Source: Baylisascaris procyonis | Taxonomy: Eukaryota > Nematoda > Chromadorea > Rhabditida > Ascarididae | Direction of reading: 5' to 3' | Length of the DNA stretch: 64,000 bases | Assembly (NCBI GenBank): GCA_037389465.1 | Contig: JAZARR010000213.1 | Location: 1,088,501 to 1,152,500 of the forward strand | In this document: one piece after another, positions 54,312 through 64,000 of the stretch | How positions within the stretch are numbered: the first letter of the stretch is position 1 | Layout: every line of letters starts with the position of its first letter | Program-made: the position numbers and the translations under genes | The notes under the pieces: generated by a model | Told to the model about the DNA's origin: nothing | The model's input: the letters and a program-made list of their open reading frames with translations, nothing else | Databases searched by the model: none

Positions 54312-54658
54312 ATTTATTTTATTAATTTCAATGAACACAGCATTCATTATGAATACATGTCTCTTCATATCACTTTCGCCTGCTCTGACCCAATGCCTCT
54401 CTGGTCCAGTTGGTTCCCATGGTCTTCAGGTCCCTCTCCTTCTTGCAAGCCGGTCGCGTGAAGGTTAGAGCTTAGGCTCGTCTCCTGCCCATCGGACGCT
54501 GACAACCCGATTCACCGTCGTTCCTCCTATGACTCTCGGGAGTTGTTCCGCCACACTTGTCCCGATGAGGGTGTTGGATGGGGTGGCTCGGCTTAGCGGA
54601 GCCAACACTCTGGTCGGAGCTTCACAACCGACCGCGCAACAGACAAGGCAAAACGATG
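54312..54658. other. GC-rich island enclosed by (TA)n arrays
   Basis: This stretch is far richer in G and C than its flanks. On the minus strand a frame reads [19 protein letters not shown] then [13 protein letters not shown] and a stop, which looks like the end of a protein. The family is not recognised; a retroelement fragment is plausible. Confidence 0.35.
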
Positions 54659-54660
54659 AA

Positions 54661-54702
54661 TGTATATATATGTATATGTATACACATATATATATATATA
54701 TA

Positions 54703-54780
<78 letters not shown>
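54661..54780. repeat. (TA)n array
   Basis: Mostly pure TA dinucleotides with a few TGTATA and CACATA interruptions at the left end. Confidence 0.95.
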
Positions 54781-54782
<2 letters not shown>

Positions 54783-54961
54783 ATACGTAGTACAGTCACA
54801 GTCACAATCGAAATCAGCATATAGCACACATATAATAAACGAAATAACACAATAAATATATACTGCATACATAATAAATGTAGTATATAGAACACTGCAA
54901 TTACATACGTATATAATTATATTATATAATATGAACACATAGTAATAAATCATAAATAAAA

Positions 54962-54997
54962 ATATATATGTTTATGTATGCATTATATATATATATA

Positions 54998-55058
<61 letters not shown>
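54962..55058. repeat. (TA)n array
   Basis: TA dinucleotides with one TGTGTGTA interruption. Confidence 0.95.
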
Positions 55059-55317
55059 CGCATAATATAGTATAAAGAAAAGCTCAAGAAGAGTCTAAAT
55101 GCGTAATTTCGTCATACGGTAGCCAGTGCTCAACAAATCGCTACGCTTCGAATGTTGTATTGGATGAAAACGTAGCGGCACAGTTGAAAGGGCTAAACAA
55201 GTCCTAATAAAAGCATAATAATCCATATGAATTAACGAGATTTATAACTCTAGCTTGGACATATATGTATAATAATACTGTTATTTAGCGGAAGCATGAT
55301 CGACAGACATGGTTGCA

Positions 55318-55392
55318 TAATAGTTTTTATTTCTGACCATGTAATCCGCCGTGTAGAGATTGACGATACTTTATGCCGATGTTTCGCCTCTA
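55318..55392. repeat. Relic of the Penelope-like terminal sequence
   Basis: The stretch containing gaccatgtaat and ctttatgccgatgtttcgcctct resembles 55706-55772 (gaccatataac, ctttatgccgacgtttcggctct) in the same orientation. This suggests a partial tandem terminal repeat, as often left by Penelope-like elements. It is short and diverged. Confidence 0.5.
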
Positions 55393-55563
55393 AGAGAGGG
55401 AAATTGGCATGAAGGATGGTTTGCTGCGATATATAACTCTTATAGAAAGGCCAAGGGGGAAGAACGCATTCGTGCATCTGAGACCAACATAAACATAGCA
55501 AAGTCCGGGAATAAAGATGTGGAGCACATGTCCAGACCCGGAACCATATATTTCCAATCGAGA

Positions 55564-56251
55564 CGATCTTTTCGATTTGTGCATTTCATTTTCGATCAAA
55601 AACAAAACAACCAAAAAATTGTTTTATTTCTTCTGTATCGGATGTGGATTTTGATGTGCATTTTTATCCTACCTATATCTAAACTGATAGCGTGGTAGTT
55701 TATATTTGTGACCATATAACAAGTATAGTAGGGATGGAATAATCCTTTATGCCGACGTTTCGGCTCTCTGAGCCATAATGACAGCACATCAAGTTGAAAA
55801 TCATCATCTAAACATACTTTGTCACATTTCATAGAATTATGATAGCTGCCGCTTTTATGCAAAGAAAAGAAAGGAAGAAAAAAAAGAGAAAAAGGATGAG
55901 CTCAAGGTCGCGAGACGGAAGGTTGATGACGGTGGGTAAGTCAGCAAAACCGTTAGTCGTTAGTTTGAGCGAGTTTATGAGGTGAGCTTCCCTGGTCTTG
56001 CGGGTTAGTGTGAATTTGTGGTGAATAATTAACTTGAAAGCAAGGTTAACCTGAAGGTTGTGGAATTTGGTAACGTGCTTTGCACTGGACATGCACTGTG
56101 CGATCGCGGGAGTGGTGATGCATGCTACGCATAAGATCTGTAATGTGCTCGTGCAGAAGAGGTCAGTTTCGCCGATATAGGTGGACTCACACTCGGAGCA
56201 ACGAACAGAATGAACAACACTTCTCATGCAGCAGTCACTTGAATTGTTCAT
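55564..56251 (-). mobile_element. Penelope-like retroelement, truncated, endonuclease end (minus copy)
   Basis: A minus-strand frame from 56251 reads VVHSVRCSECESTYIGET and later SSAKHVTKFHN and KTREAHLI. The paired Cys, the YIGET core and the later His residues are the signature of the GIY-YIG endonuclease that sits at the C-terminus of Penelope-like polyproteins. The reverse transcriptase expected upstream is absent: the copy stops at about 56251, where sequence of the opposite orientation begins. The 3' end (55790-55564) matches, inverted, the end of the plus copy at 57272. Confidence 0.75.
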
Positions 56252-57272
56252 GCCTACTTCCCTCAGCTGTTAATCAGTATCTAACCTACGCTCCCCAACG
56301 CCAACATCTGCTGCCCCGATGTAAAAGACGTGGCGCTAACCCTCAATTTATTACGGACGCTACGAATTATAAATGGATCCCATTTTGTACACTCGTTATA
56401 TCGATGATACGCTGATTATCTAAATTTTCTAATCATTTCTGACATCTATTTGACACCCTCAATAATGCTGACACTGTCTCATATACGACTGAAAACCCCC
56501 TGCTGAACACCTCACCTTCCTCAATACTTATGTTTTCCGTTCCTCAATCTAGACCACAGAAGCATGGAAAATTCTCTTCGCCGCACCCAGCCTATTCTTA
56601 TCGCCAACGGTCGCTATCCTTATTTTTCATCCGGCTCCTAGCCACAGCATCTTTCACCTACTCTCCTTCCCCTACGTAAATGAGAGTTTTACGGACGAGC
56701 TCTTCTTCTGAATAAACATCGCATCTCAACTAAACTAAGCGCCACAACACCTCCCACACTCCGGCAAGTTCTCACCCGCTAGTGATTACATTATATGACC
56801 GCTATAACCTCTCCAAGAGTATGATATGTCCTACGAACAATATACATGACTGCTGCATGAAAGATGTTGTTTATTCTGCTCGTTGCTGCGCATGTGAATA
56901 CATCTATATTGGTAAAACCTTCTGTCTCGCGATCCTTGAATTCGTTGTTTTCTTCTTTTTTCTTTTTTTCGCTTGCATAAATGCGGTAGTTTTCATAATT
57001 ATATAAAATGTGGCGAAATGTGTTTGCGTGATGATTATCAGGTTCATGTGCTACGACTATGTCTTAAAGACCGAAACATCAGCACAAAGTATTACTCCAT
57101 CCCTACTCGACTTATTATATGATCACGAATATAAACTACCACACGATCACTTAAGCATAAACTGGAAAAAATACACATCAAAAATCCACAGCCGATATAG
57201 AAAAAGTAAAATTTTTTTGGTTACTTTGCTCTGCGCGCTAAAATGAAATGCACAAATCGAAAAGATCGAGTG
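56252..57272 (+). mobile_element. Penelope-like retroelement, decayed RT plus endonuclease (plus copy)
   Basis: At 56394-56420 the plus strand reads RYIDDTLII, the catalytic YxDD block of reverse transcriptase, followed by a stop and frame shifts. Remnants such as NADTVSYTTENPLL continue the RT in another frame. From about 56837 a second endonuclease remnant reads DCCMKDVVYSARCCACEYIY then IGK. The order RT then GIY-YIG is the normal one for Penelope-like elements. The element is inactive. Its end, about 57040-57272, is an inverted match of 55564-55790. Confidence 0.72.
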
Positions 57273-57554
57273 GACGGGATGGATCACGCAAATTGCTACC
57301 GCTCGTCAATTTTCCTGTCAAAAGTTCCAAACGTGCTCATTTTTAAGCGGTCACCAAATTCATCTAGATGAACGTCTTCATCGCCAAACAATATAAAACA
57401 AACATAGTTACGTTAGCCAATCATTAACACACCAATAGAAAGCTAGTTCGCCTAAGCAACACTTTGAGGGTATTTTCTAATCCGTTAGTACAGCGAGAAA
57501 TTTTTCAACCCAAACTTCACTCCTAATTCCAAGCGGCACTCAGTTTCTAACTGA

Positions 57555-57721
57555 TGAAACAACTGACCTTTCCATAGAGCATAAAAGCAAAGCCGAAACT
57601 GTCGAAATTGTCGCGGTTCGTAGTTTCTTGTAATCCGTAAAGCCATCGTCCATCCGCCTTCTCCTCGGCCTCCGCTGACGAACATTCTTCTGAGGGGCTG
57701 GACGTGGCCAAGGGGTATCAA
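57555..57721 (-). pseudogene. Exon-like stretch or broken coding remnant
   Basis: One minus-strand frame reads SEECSSAEAEEKADGRWLYG followed by TTNRDNFDSFGFAFMLYGK up to a gtcagt donor. It looks like protein, and the NFDSFGFAF part faintly recalls pore-loop wording of four-domain cation channels. However, the available AG acceptors put the other two frames in phase with the exon at 57780-57902. The stretch is therefore either an exon with an unseen acceptor or decayed coding DNA. The channel resemblance is weak and should not be used as a name. Confidence 0.22.
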
Positions 57722-57779
57722 ACAATATTCATGTGAACAGATTATAAAACAAAAATGCGCTCGTTTGCAATTTTCTCAC

Positions 57780-57902
57780 CTTCCAACAAACCTGCTTGTC
57801 GTTGATTTCGTTCGAATCCTCCTTTGGAGCGTCACATTGGCCCATAGGGAAACCCTGATTCCAAACGTTTTTGACCGCGTTTACGCAGTAGTCCCGGCAG
57901 AC
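57780..57902 (-). CDS. Possible internal exon, Cys-containing, unrecognised
   Basis: An acceptor-like GTATAG precedes a 41-codon open stretch starting VCRDYCVNAVKNVWNQGF and ending before gtgaga; an alternative donor after CAG at 57792 would shorten it by four codons. It holds four Cys and looks coding, richer in G and C than its flanks. It lies 1.4 kb beyond the stop codon of the zinc-binding gene on the same strand, so it belongs to another gene or a remnant. No phase-compatible join to the coding-like stretch at 57.55-57.72 kb was found. The family is not recognised. Confidence 0.3.
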
Positions 57903-59332
57903 CTATACGTCATGGAATATGTTTAGGCTGAGATCTAAAGCATAAGGAGATGTTTACTCTTGATGTTGTATTCAAAGGAATGAAGGTGAAAATGAGCATA
58001 TACTTAAGTTAGCAAAAATCCAAATCATTTATTGCTCACGTACCAGTGTGCGCACCGCTCAAGCATTCTAGGGAAAATTATTAGCGCTATTAACCGGTAG
58101 CCTATTCAATTCACGTTTCTTAGCCATTCTCCTTGCTTGCTTAGAAACGAACCCGAAACACTTTTTTAGTATCTTTGCAAGAGACAGCTTAAACCTAAAC
58201 CAGATCAAAACACTCAGGCGCTCAAACGAAGTACAGGTTAACGTGCATTTTACTGGCAGCGGACTGAAGACTTTTCTTGTGTCATTTCCGCTGATAGTTT
58301 TTGGCCTCATTAAACAGCTGTAGCGCAATAGTGATACCATTGCACATGACTCAGCCGTTCACTTCTTCAATGGTACTGTTGAGCGAACACAGCAATGCAA
58401 AAGCATGCTGCAGTATTCTGCTCATCCGCAATCAGTGCGAAAGCGCAATCGCACGAATATATTGGGAGCTCTATTTTATGGCTCAGGGACCATAAGACAG
58501 GAACTCATGGACAAAAATTGTTTTGCTAGCATGAAAATAGAACCGCCTGTTTCTCCACCGACAATTTTAAAAAAGCAGCTCGAGGCGGCTTTTGCAAGTC
58601 TTGCACGGTTGTGCGTTTTCTGACTAGAAAGACGCAATGTGATGAAAATAACCATATGGGACAAATGGACGTGCAAGCAAACTACAATAAAAACGCTTCT
58701 ATGAAGCGTATGGCTGCTCTATCGCTCCATTCACGAGAGGATGAGCGCATCAGTTCAGTCATTTCTCATGATGTTATGTTTGCCCCTGATAACCATCCAA
58801 ACTACAACGCCGGCACAGAGGACAGCAACCAAAAACCTCACAAAATCTGCAGAGCTTCTTCTCTACCCCATCCAAATCTGTTCTACCATGTCTTAGCAGA
58901 CCGAGGAGTGCACACTGTGGATGCGGGCCAATGAGTAATGCATGCAGTAGATAACGACAATATGCGGCGAATATCGCGTGTAAAATGTATCAAAAACCTG
59001 CGGGAGGCAAAGAGGTTGAAGACGGAAGGGACGCAACCAGTGTGGCGACGATGAGGAAAACCGGACACTGCGAGCACCGAGTCCATTTGATGACGCGACC
59101 AAGAGCACTGCTCGAGAAGAACCATGACGCAGTGGTACGAGCAGGCGATGGCGGCTGCAATGAGGCCCATAATGACGCATGTTTATAATAATACCGTCGT
59201 TTCCGAAGCAGAACAAGCAGATAATGTAGGGAATGCCGCAAAACGGCGTCATGAATGCTAGCGATGAAAAGTTGCTGATGACGACAGTAAATAAATTAAA
59301 AAAGAAATAAACTAGGTTCGCTCACCTCTCGT
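57903..59332. other. Stretch between the zinc-binding gene and downstream exon-like pieces
   Basis: Several overlapping frames on both strands, for example plus 58405-58623 and minus 58893-59252, have protein-like composition. A stretch at about 59014-59159 is bounded by CAG on the minus strand. None could be joined or recognised. Confidence 0.35.
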
Positions 59333-62300
59333 TTAAGGCAGCCGTAGCCGATGTTCGTTAGCTATTTCCGCCATCAGGTCGGGTTCATCCATTTTGAAGC
59401 GCTTCAAATAAGCGGCACAAACGTCCGCTCTACGCGCTTCCTCGGTGTCGTAGTGCCGCTTTCTGCCAGCAACGGGCGGCTGCGGCTCCACTTCCATTGT
59501 GCCCTCCGCCTGATCTGTATCTGAAAATGCGTTTCATGTTCAAATTACTGCTAAAATCGTTTCCAGTACCATTGAGATGATAAAGAAGCAAGAAAAACGC
59601 CAATAAATGAGTAGAGATCCAAAGGCCTGCCAAAATAACACGATCTGGTAGATGGAATGAATGACCAAAAAATAGATGAGGATGATGGCTGCTGTTCAAC
59701 ATTCTGCTGGCACATAAAACACCCCATGAAAGAAAGAAAGAAGCAAGGAAAACACATCGCGTTGCGAAAACGCTTAATGTCACACAAATAACTTCATTAG
59801 AACTCTCATTCCTCGGAAGCAAATGGAAGTAGTTTATTTAAAGGAACTCAACTGCAAGAGTCTCAGGTTAGAATTTCTGCTTGAAAAGTATCAGATGCGA
59901 AGCAGTGGCTTGAAATAAAACAAATTATATGTCAAAACTCGCATTTCCTATAATTGCGTATCCTATAAATTCAAGTACAAAAATATGTGTTTGTTTTTAC
60001 ATTTATATTTATCTGCGTATTTATGTGAATTTATATATACACTGCTGTTAACATAATTTTCGATAATCAGTTTGTTTTACCTCGCCTACAAAGCTTAGCA
60101 CCTAGGCATATGAAATACAAGAATTCGTCAAATATAACATCTAAAAACGACGAATTGAATAAAGATTGACTATAAAAAAGCTGACCAGGCGCAAGGATGT
60201 GGCTGGTGTTCCTCCCCAGGTTGTCCAGCCAAGCGACTTGTGCGCATCTCTGCCGGACCATGGCCTTCGATGCGCCGACACAGCGCTCTTTTTTGTGCGC
60301 TGTGATGAAGGCCTGGAAGAAAAATACAGAAAACTTCACTTATCGCAAGCGTTAGGGGTTACGATGTGCCAAAGATCCTCGACCCACTGCACTTAAGAAA
60401 ATAAGTAATGTGTGCAAAACAAGATCTAATATACTTTCTATTAACTATCAAAGTTAATGAAGAGCAATGATTCCCACACGTATGGCTACTACTGAAAAGG
60501 AACGATTCGAAATCCTTTTATGTAAATCTTCTCAGCGCTGTTCTACAATTTGATGAGAACAAATAGAAACGAATTTGAATTCCATTTCACTCCGTTTCCT
60601 CTCAAGGCGTGCGAACATTCATGGAGAAAAAAAATGCAATGAAAAAAACCATGTTTGCATGGCTTACCTTGATGCTGACCGCATCCGCCTCTGGTGGCAC
60701 GATGATATGGTGGCCACAGGTCCCACAGAACGCTGAAAGCATACAAAATAAACATATCATTTTGTAAATTATAAATAATCATTACAAAGAGAAGGAGCAA
60801 ATTGAGTGCTTGACTGCAAAAAATCGAGGATTTCAATCCATTCGCAAACAGTTATCATCGCCGTGAAACAATGATTACCACTGAATATCGACCTGATGGT
60901 CGCCAATTTGTTCTTGTTCACAAGACGAAAACACCAATAGCATTATATTTACGAACGAAATCTCACACATCAGCTTAGTCAAATAAGAAAAAAGAAATCG
61001 AAAAACACCGTAAAAATGTAGAAAGCAAAAGAAATTCTCTTACCGTCTTGAAGGTGGGACCGGGCGAGCGCGACGTGTTTCCTCCAGGCGCCGACCGTCT
61101 CGAACTCCCGGTCGGGAGCGCCGCAATGTGCCAAATTGCATACTAGAAAATAAACTTGGGTATTCAAACATGTTACTTCGATAAAAGTGAATGCTTTATT
61201 CATCATTGAGCAAAATGCTCATCAATCTGCTGTTACCTATTAAGATACATGCTTTCAACACAATACAAAAAATTCAACGAAATTGTTTCTCATTTCGCAC
61301 GAATCATCACTATCACATAGGCATAGTTCATTTCACTGAAACGACTATCAACTTGCAAATTCTTCACCGTTGCATATGAAACGCAACATCAGGCAAAATC
61401 AAGTAATACTAATGTTCACAATTGCAGATTTCCTTCTGCTGATTAAAAGCCTTCGGCTGAGGATGTAGCAGCATCTGCTACGAGCAACCATTTCTGCACC
61501 CTGATCATTTATAACCGATTGTCTCCTTTCAGGAGAGAGGATACGCCATGTACAGCGTCAGAGAGCTTGAAATACAAATTTTTGAGAGGTATAACTAGAA
61601 GAGAAGTTGGAACACTTACATATTTTATTGCGGCGCAAAATGTAGGCTGGCGCCTGGGGTGCCACCAGTTCCGCGGCCATGTGGGCCGGCAGAGCGCTGA
61701 TGTCAGCCGGCGAGAATTCCGGCTGCCTCTTCGGCACTCTCCTGCGAGGCCCGCGCTCCGCCGGCCCATGTGCTCCAGGTCTTGGGCGGCTGTAATTACA
61801 TACAAGTTAGGCAGATCGTTGAACATTTGCCCAAGAAACTAGAGCCTTTGTCTCATTCATGAAAATCTTATATATATTTTCATACGCTATTACATATTCA
61901 TACGCTATTACATATTCATAGGATCGAAATGCAATTCACATAGCGAGCAATTACTGTTATTTCTTAAAATGCAAATGTTATCGATCTAGGACTCTTCTGC
62001 AGGTTCCACGCGCATAGATAGTACACAAAAATTTAAAATATACGTATCAGCATCTACTAAACCTGTGTTTTACAAATTTGATGTATTACGAAGGTAATAA
62101 ATGAAGAAGGAGTTCCTTACAGCATTTCCCGATATCGGGCGGCCAGGGCTTCTTGCCACCTCGCTCTCTCGGCGCCGTCATCTGCTGGGACGGCCTCACT
62201 TGGCTCCCCTCGCTCCTCGTCATACTCGCCTGCGGCTACATCGTCTTCTGCCGCATCTCGTTCAGTCTGTTCGCCGCTTCGGTCCTGCGGCGATGTGCTC

Positions 62301-63679
62301 ATCTCCTCATGGCGAGGGGATGCCTCCGCCTCACGCACCCTTTCTCCCGGCTCTCTCACAACCGGGAACACAGCCATCGAGACGAATTGGGCCTCGTCGC
62401 TAGTGTCGGACTCTGGCTGACGGGCGAACCTAGCCGTCGACACAAATTCGGCTCCGTCGCCAGAGTCGCTTCCTAGCTCACGGACGATTAGGCCCGATGA
62501 GGCAGATTCGGCTCCGTGGCTAGTGCCGGGCTCTAGCTCACGGGCGACGGTCCTGTACCACTGTAATCAAAGGATTCGTCAGCTTGCAAAAGCGGTTACG
62601 ATTGTTCGTTAGTGTAAGGTTGCGCTATTCTCAAACTTACGACAGCTTTCATACTTACACGCAGTGTTAGAGTCACTTAGGTCTCAAGATTCAGTAAAAC
62701 TTTGATACTGCAGATACGAACAACGGAATCCACAATGTGCTGATAGTACAATAGATGACCAAAGTTAAAGCCAATTAAAATCAAAATATATACTCACCGG
62801 CATCACTGGCTGCCCCAGGAGGGCGATGAACTCTCCTCCGACCACCGCGGCCGTATAGACTGGTCCGCAGCGGCCGTAGAGGTCAACACTGCCGTAGTCC
62901 AAGTTCCAAATTTTTAGCTGTGCTCCCTTCAGCCGGCAAGCGGCCTCGAGCAGCAGCGGGTGCGGGCGGTGTTCGGCTGTCTCGGCAACTGGAACACATC
63001 CATGTTAGTTGCACATCACTTTCATCCCAAGGCAGTTGAGCATCATAATTTGACAACAGCTTTTTCCCGTCTAAGGTTTCGTCCAAAACAACTGCAGAAG
63101 CAACGATGCGATAACATGACATCCATAAGACGTAAATAAGGGATTTTTATGGCATATGTCATATGACATACGACGATATGTATCAGTTATACATGCACAC
63201 AACAGCTCCAGAAGTACCTACCCTCGTTAGACCTGTTGCGAATTCCGCAGTATAGCTTAAAAGTTGGAAAATAACAGATTACGGTTCGTTTAGGAGGAAA
63301 TCAATGATCATTAGAAGATATGGAGAGACCGATTACAAAAATTGATGCGTACCAAGTAATAAGCACAGAGAGTTAATTACTGCACTACTTCTGCATTTCT
63401 CTCAAATAACTTCATGAACAGTCTGTTATTGCGAAGATAGATTTAGAAAAACGAACCAAAATAGACTACACCGCGGTTGTGAACGTCGAGCGCTTCCAGC
63501 TCTTCGTTCCAGCGGTCTAAGAGAAATTGCTCCACCTCGCGGTAGAGCTCCGTCACCTCGACGCCGAAGAGAGCGGCGGCGGCTGCGAAAGCGTCGGTAC
63601 AACGCTTCGCACTTACTAGGCCCAGAAGGCCCATTATAGCCAGAAGAATTTCTGGCAGAGCATCCAAGAAGTTGGCCAT
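59333..63679 (-). CDS. Nine-exon protein with Cys/His zinc-binding motifs and an OTU-like N-terminal region
   Basis: Exons 63679-63470, 63255-63222, 62988-62798, 62560-62121, 61789-61620, 61142-61044, 60732-60668, 60312-60186 and 59520-59333 (TAA at 59333) join in frame to 507 residues. All introns are GT-AG. Residues 25-140 contain ALFGVEVTELYREVEQFLL and later EAACRLKGAQLKIW, which recall the layout of OTU cysteine proteases, but the DGNC box and final His are not clear, so activity cannot be claimed. About residues 150-210 are three 20-residue repeats beginning AREL, VREL and ARQP. Two Cys/His motifs follow: C350-x4-C355-x15-H371-x6-H378 and C384-x2-C387-x21-H409-x4-C414; the second is built across an intron. 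The C-terminus is basic then acidic and ends RLRLP. Exons are rich in G, C, Ala and Glu. The family is not recognised; a nucleic-acid-binding or transposon-derived protein is possible. The Met at 63679 is the first in a long frame, but the frame stays open upstream, so an earlier exon is possible. Confidence 0.8.
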
Positions 63680-64000
63680 TTCAGCAAGCGTGCAGCGAAA
63701 TCGGCTTCTGTAAGCATAGTATATAGGCGGTGTGATTTCTTTATCTCAGTTTCTTTTCCACAGCACACACAGAGCGTAAAAAACTCAAGGGCATAGCCCT
63801 TCAACATAGCACCATCGAATAAATAACTGAAGATTACTTTTGCGTGCGCACGACCGCATCTGTCAACTGGCGAATTATACCTCTAATACTGAATTAATAA
63901 CTTGTAGCATTCATTTACATGGCACTTGCCATTGAACTCGTTGAATGTGGCAATGCGCACATCTTTTAGACACATTTCCTAAAAGCATAATTTCCATACT

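Overview
The window looks like nuclear DNA of a gene-poor, AT-rich invertebrate, most likely a nematode. The support is short exons separated by introns of a few hundred to a few thousand bases, several acceptors of the TTTCAG type, long (TA)n arrays, tRNA-headed dispersed repeats and Penelope-like retroelement debris. Nothing in it is prokaryotic. The nematode assignment is an inference from splice-site style and repeat content; no species can be named.

Three multi-exon genes can be rebuilt, all on the minus strand and all with consistent splice phases. (1) About 6.6-11.0 kb: three internal exons of a nuclear hormone receptor, ending inside the first zinc finger of the DNA-binding domain; both gene ends are missing or unrecognised. 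(2) 28.0-34.5 kb: six exons giving about 390 residues of a class A (peptide-type) seven-transmembrane receptor; only the extracellular N-terminus is missing. (3) 59.3-63.7 kb: nine exons giving a 507-residue protein with two Cys/His zinc-binding motifs, a three-fold 20-residue repeat and a distant OTU-like N-terminal region. Its exons are clearly richer in G and C than their surroundings. Weaker coding remnants are a terminal exon at 45.1-45.2 kb and two exon-like stretches at 57.5-57.9 kb.

The rest is intergenic or intronic DNA with repeats. A composite element of about 1.1 kb with tRNA-like modules is present as two inverted copies (about 38.95-40.1 and 46.4-47.6 kb) and a shortened third copy (15.8-16.2 kb); a further module of about 375 bp accompanies two of them. 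At 55.3-57.3 kb two truncated Penelope-like elements lie head to head between inverted terminal sequences. A mariner-like transposase scrap lies at 15.4 kb. The 52-55 kb region holds a 230-bp direct repeat, a short tandem array, and a complex TATA/CATA/TGTA array broken by a GC-rich island. No rRNA, functional tRNA, CRISPR or operon-like structure was seen.

The three genes have no evident functional link: a transcription factor, a membrane receptor and a putative zinc-finger protein, separated by repeat-rich DNA.
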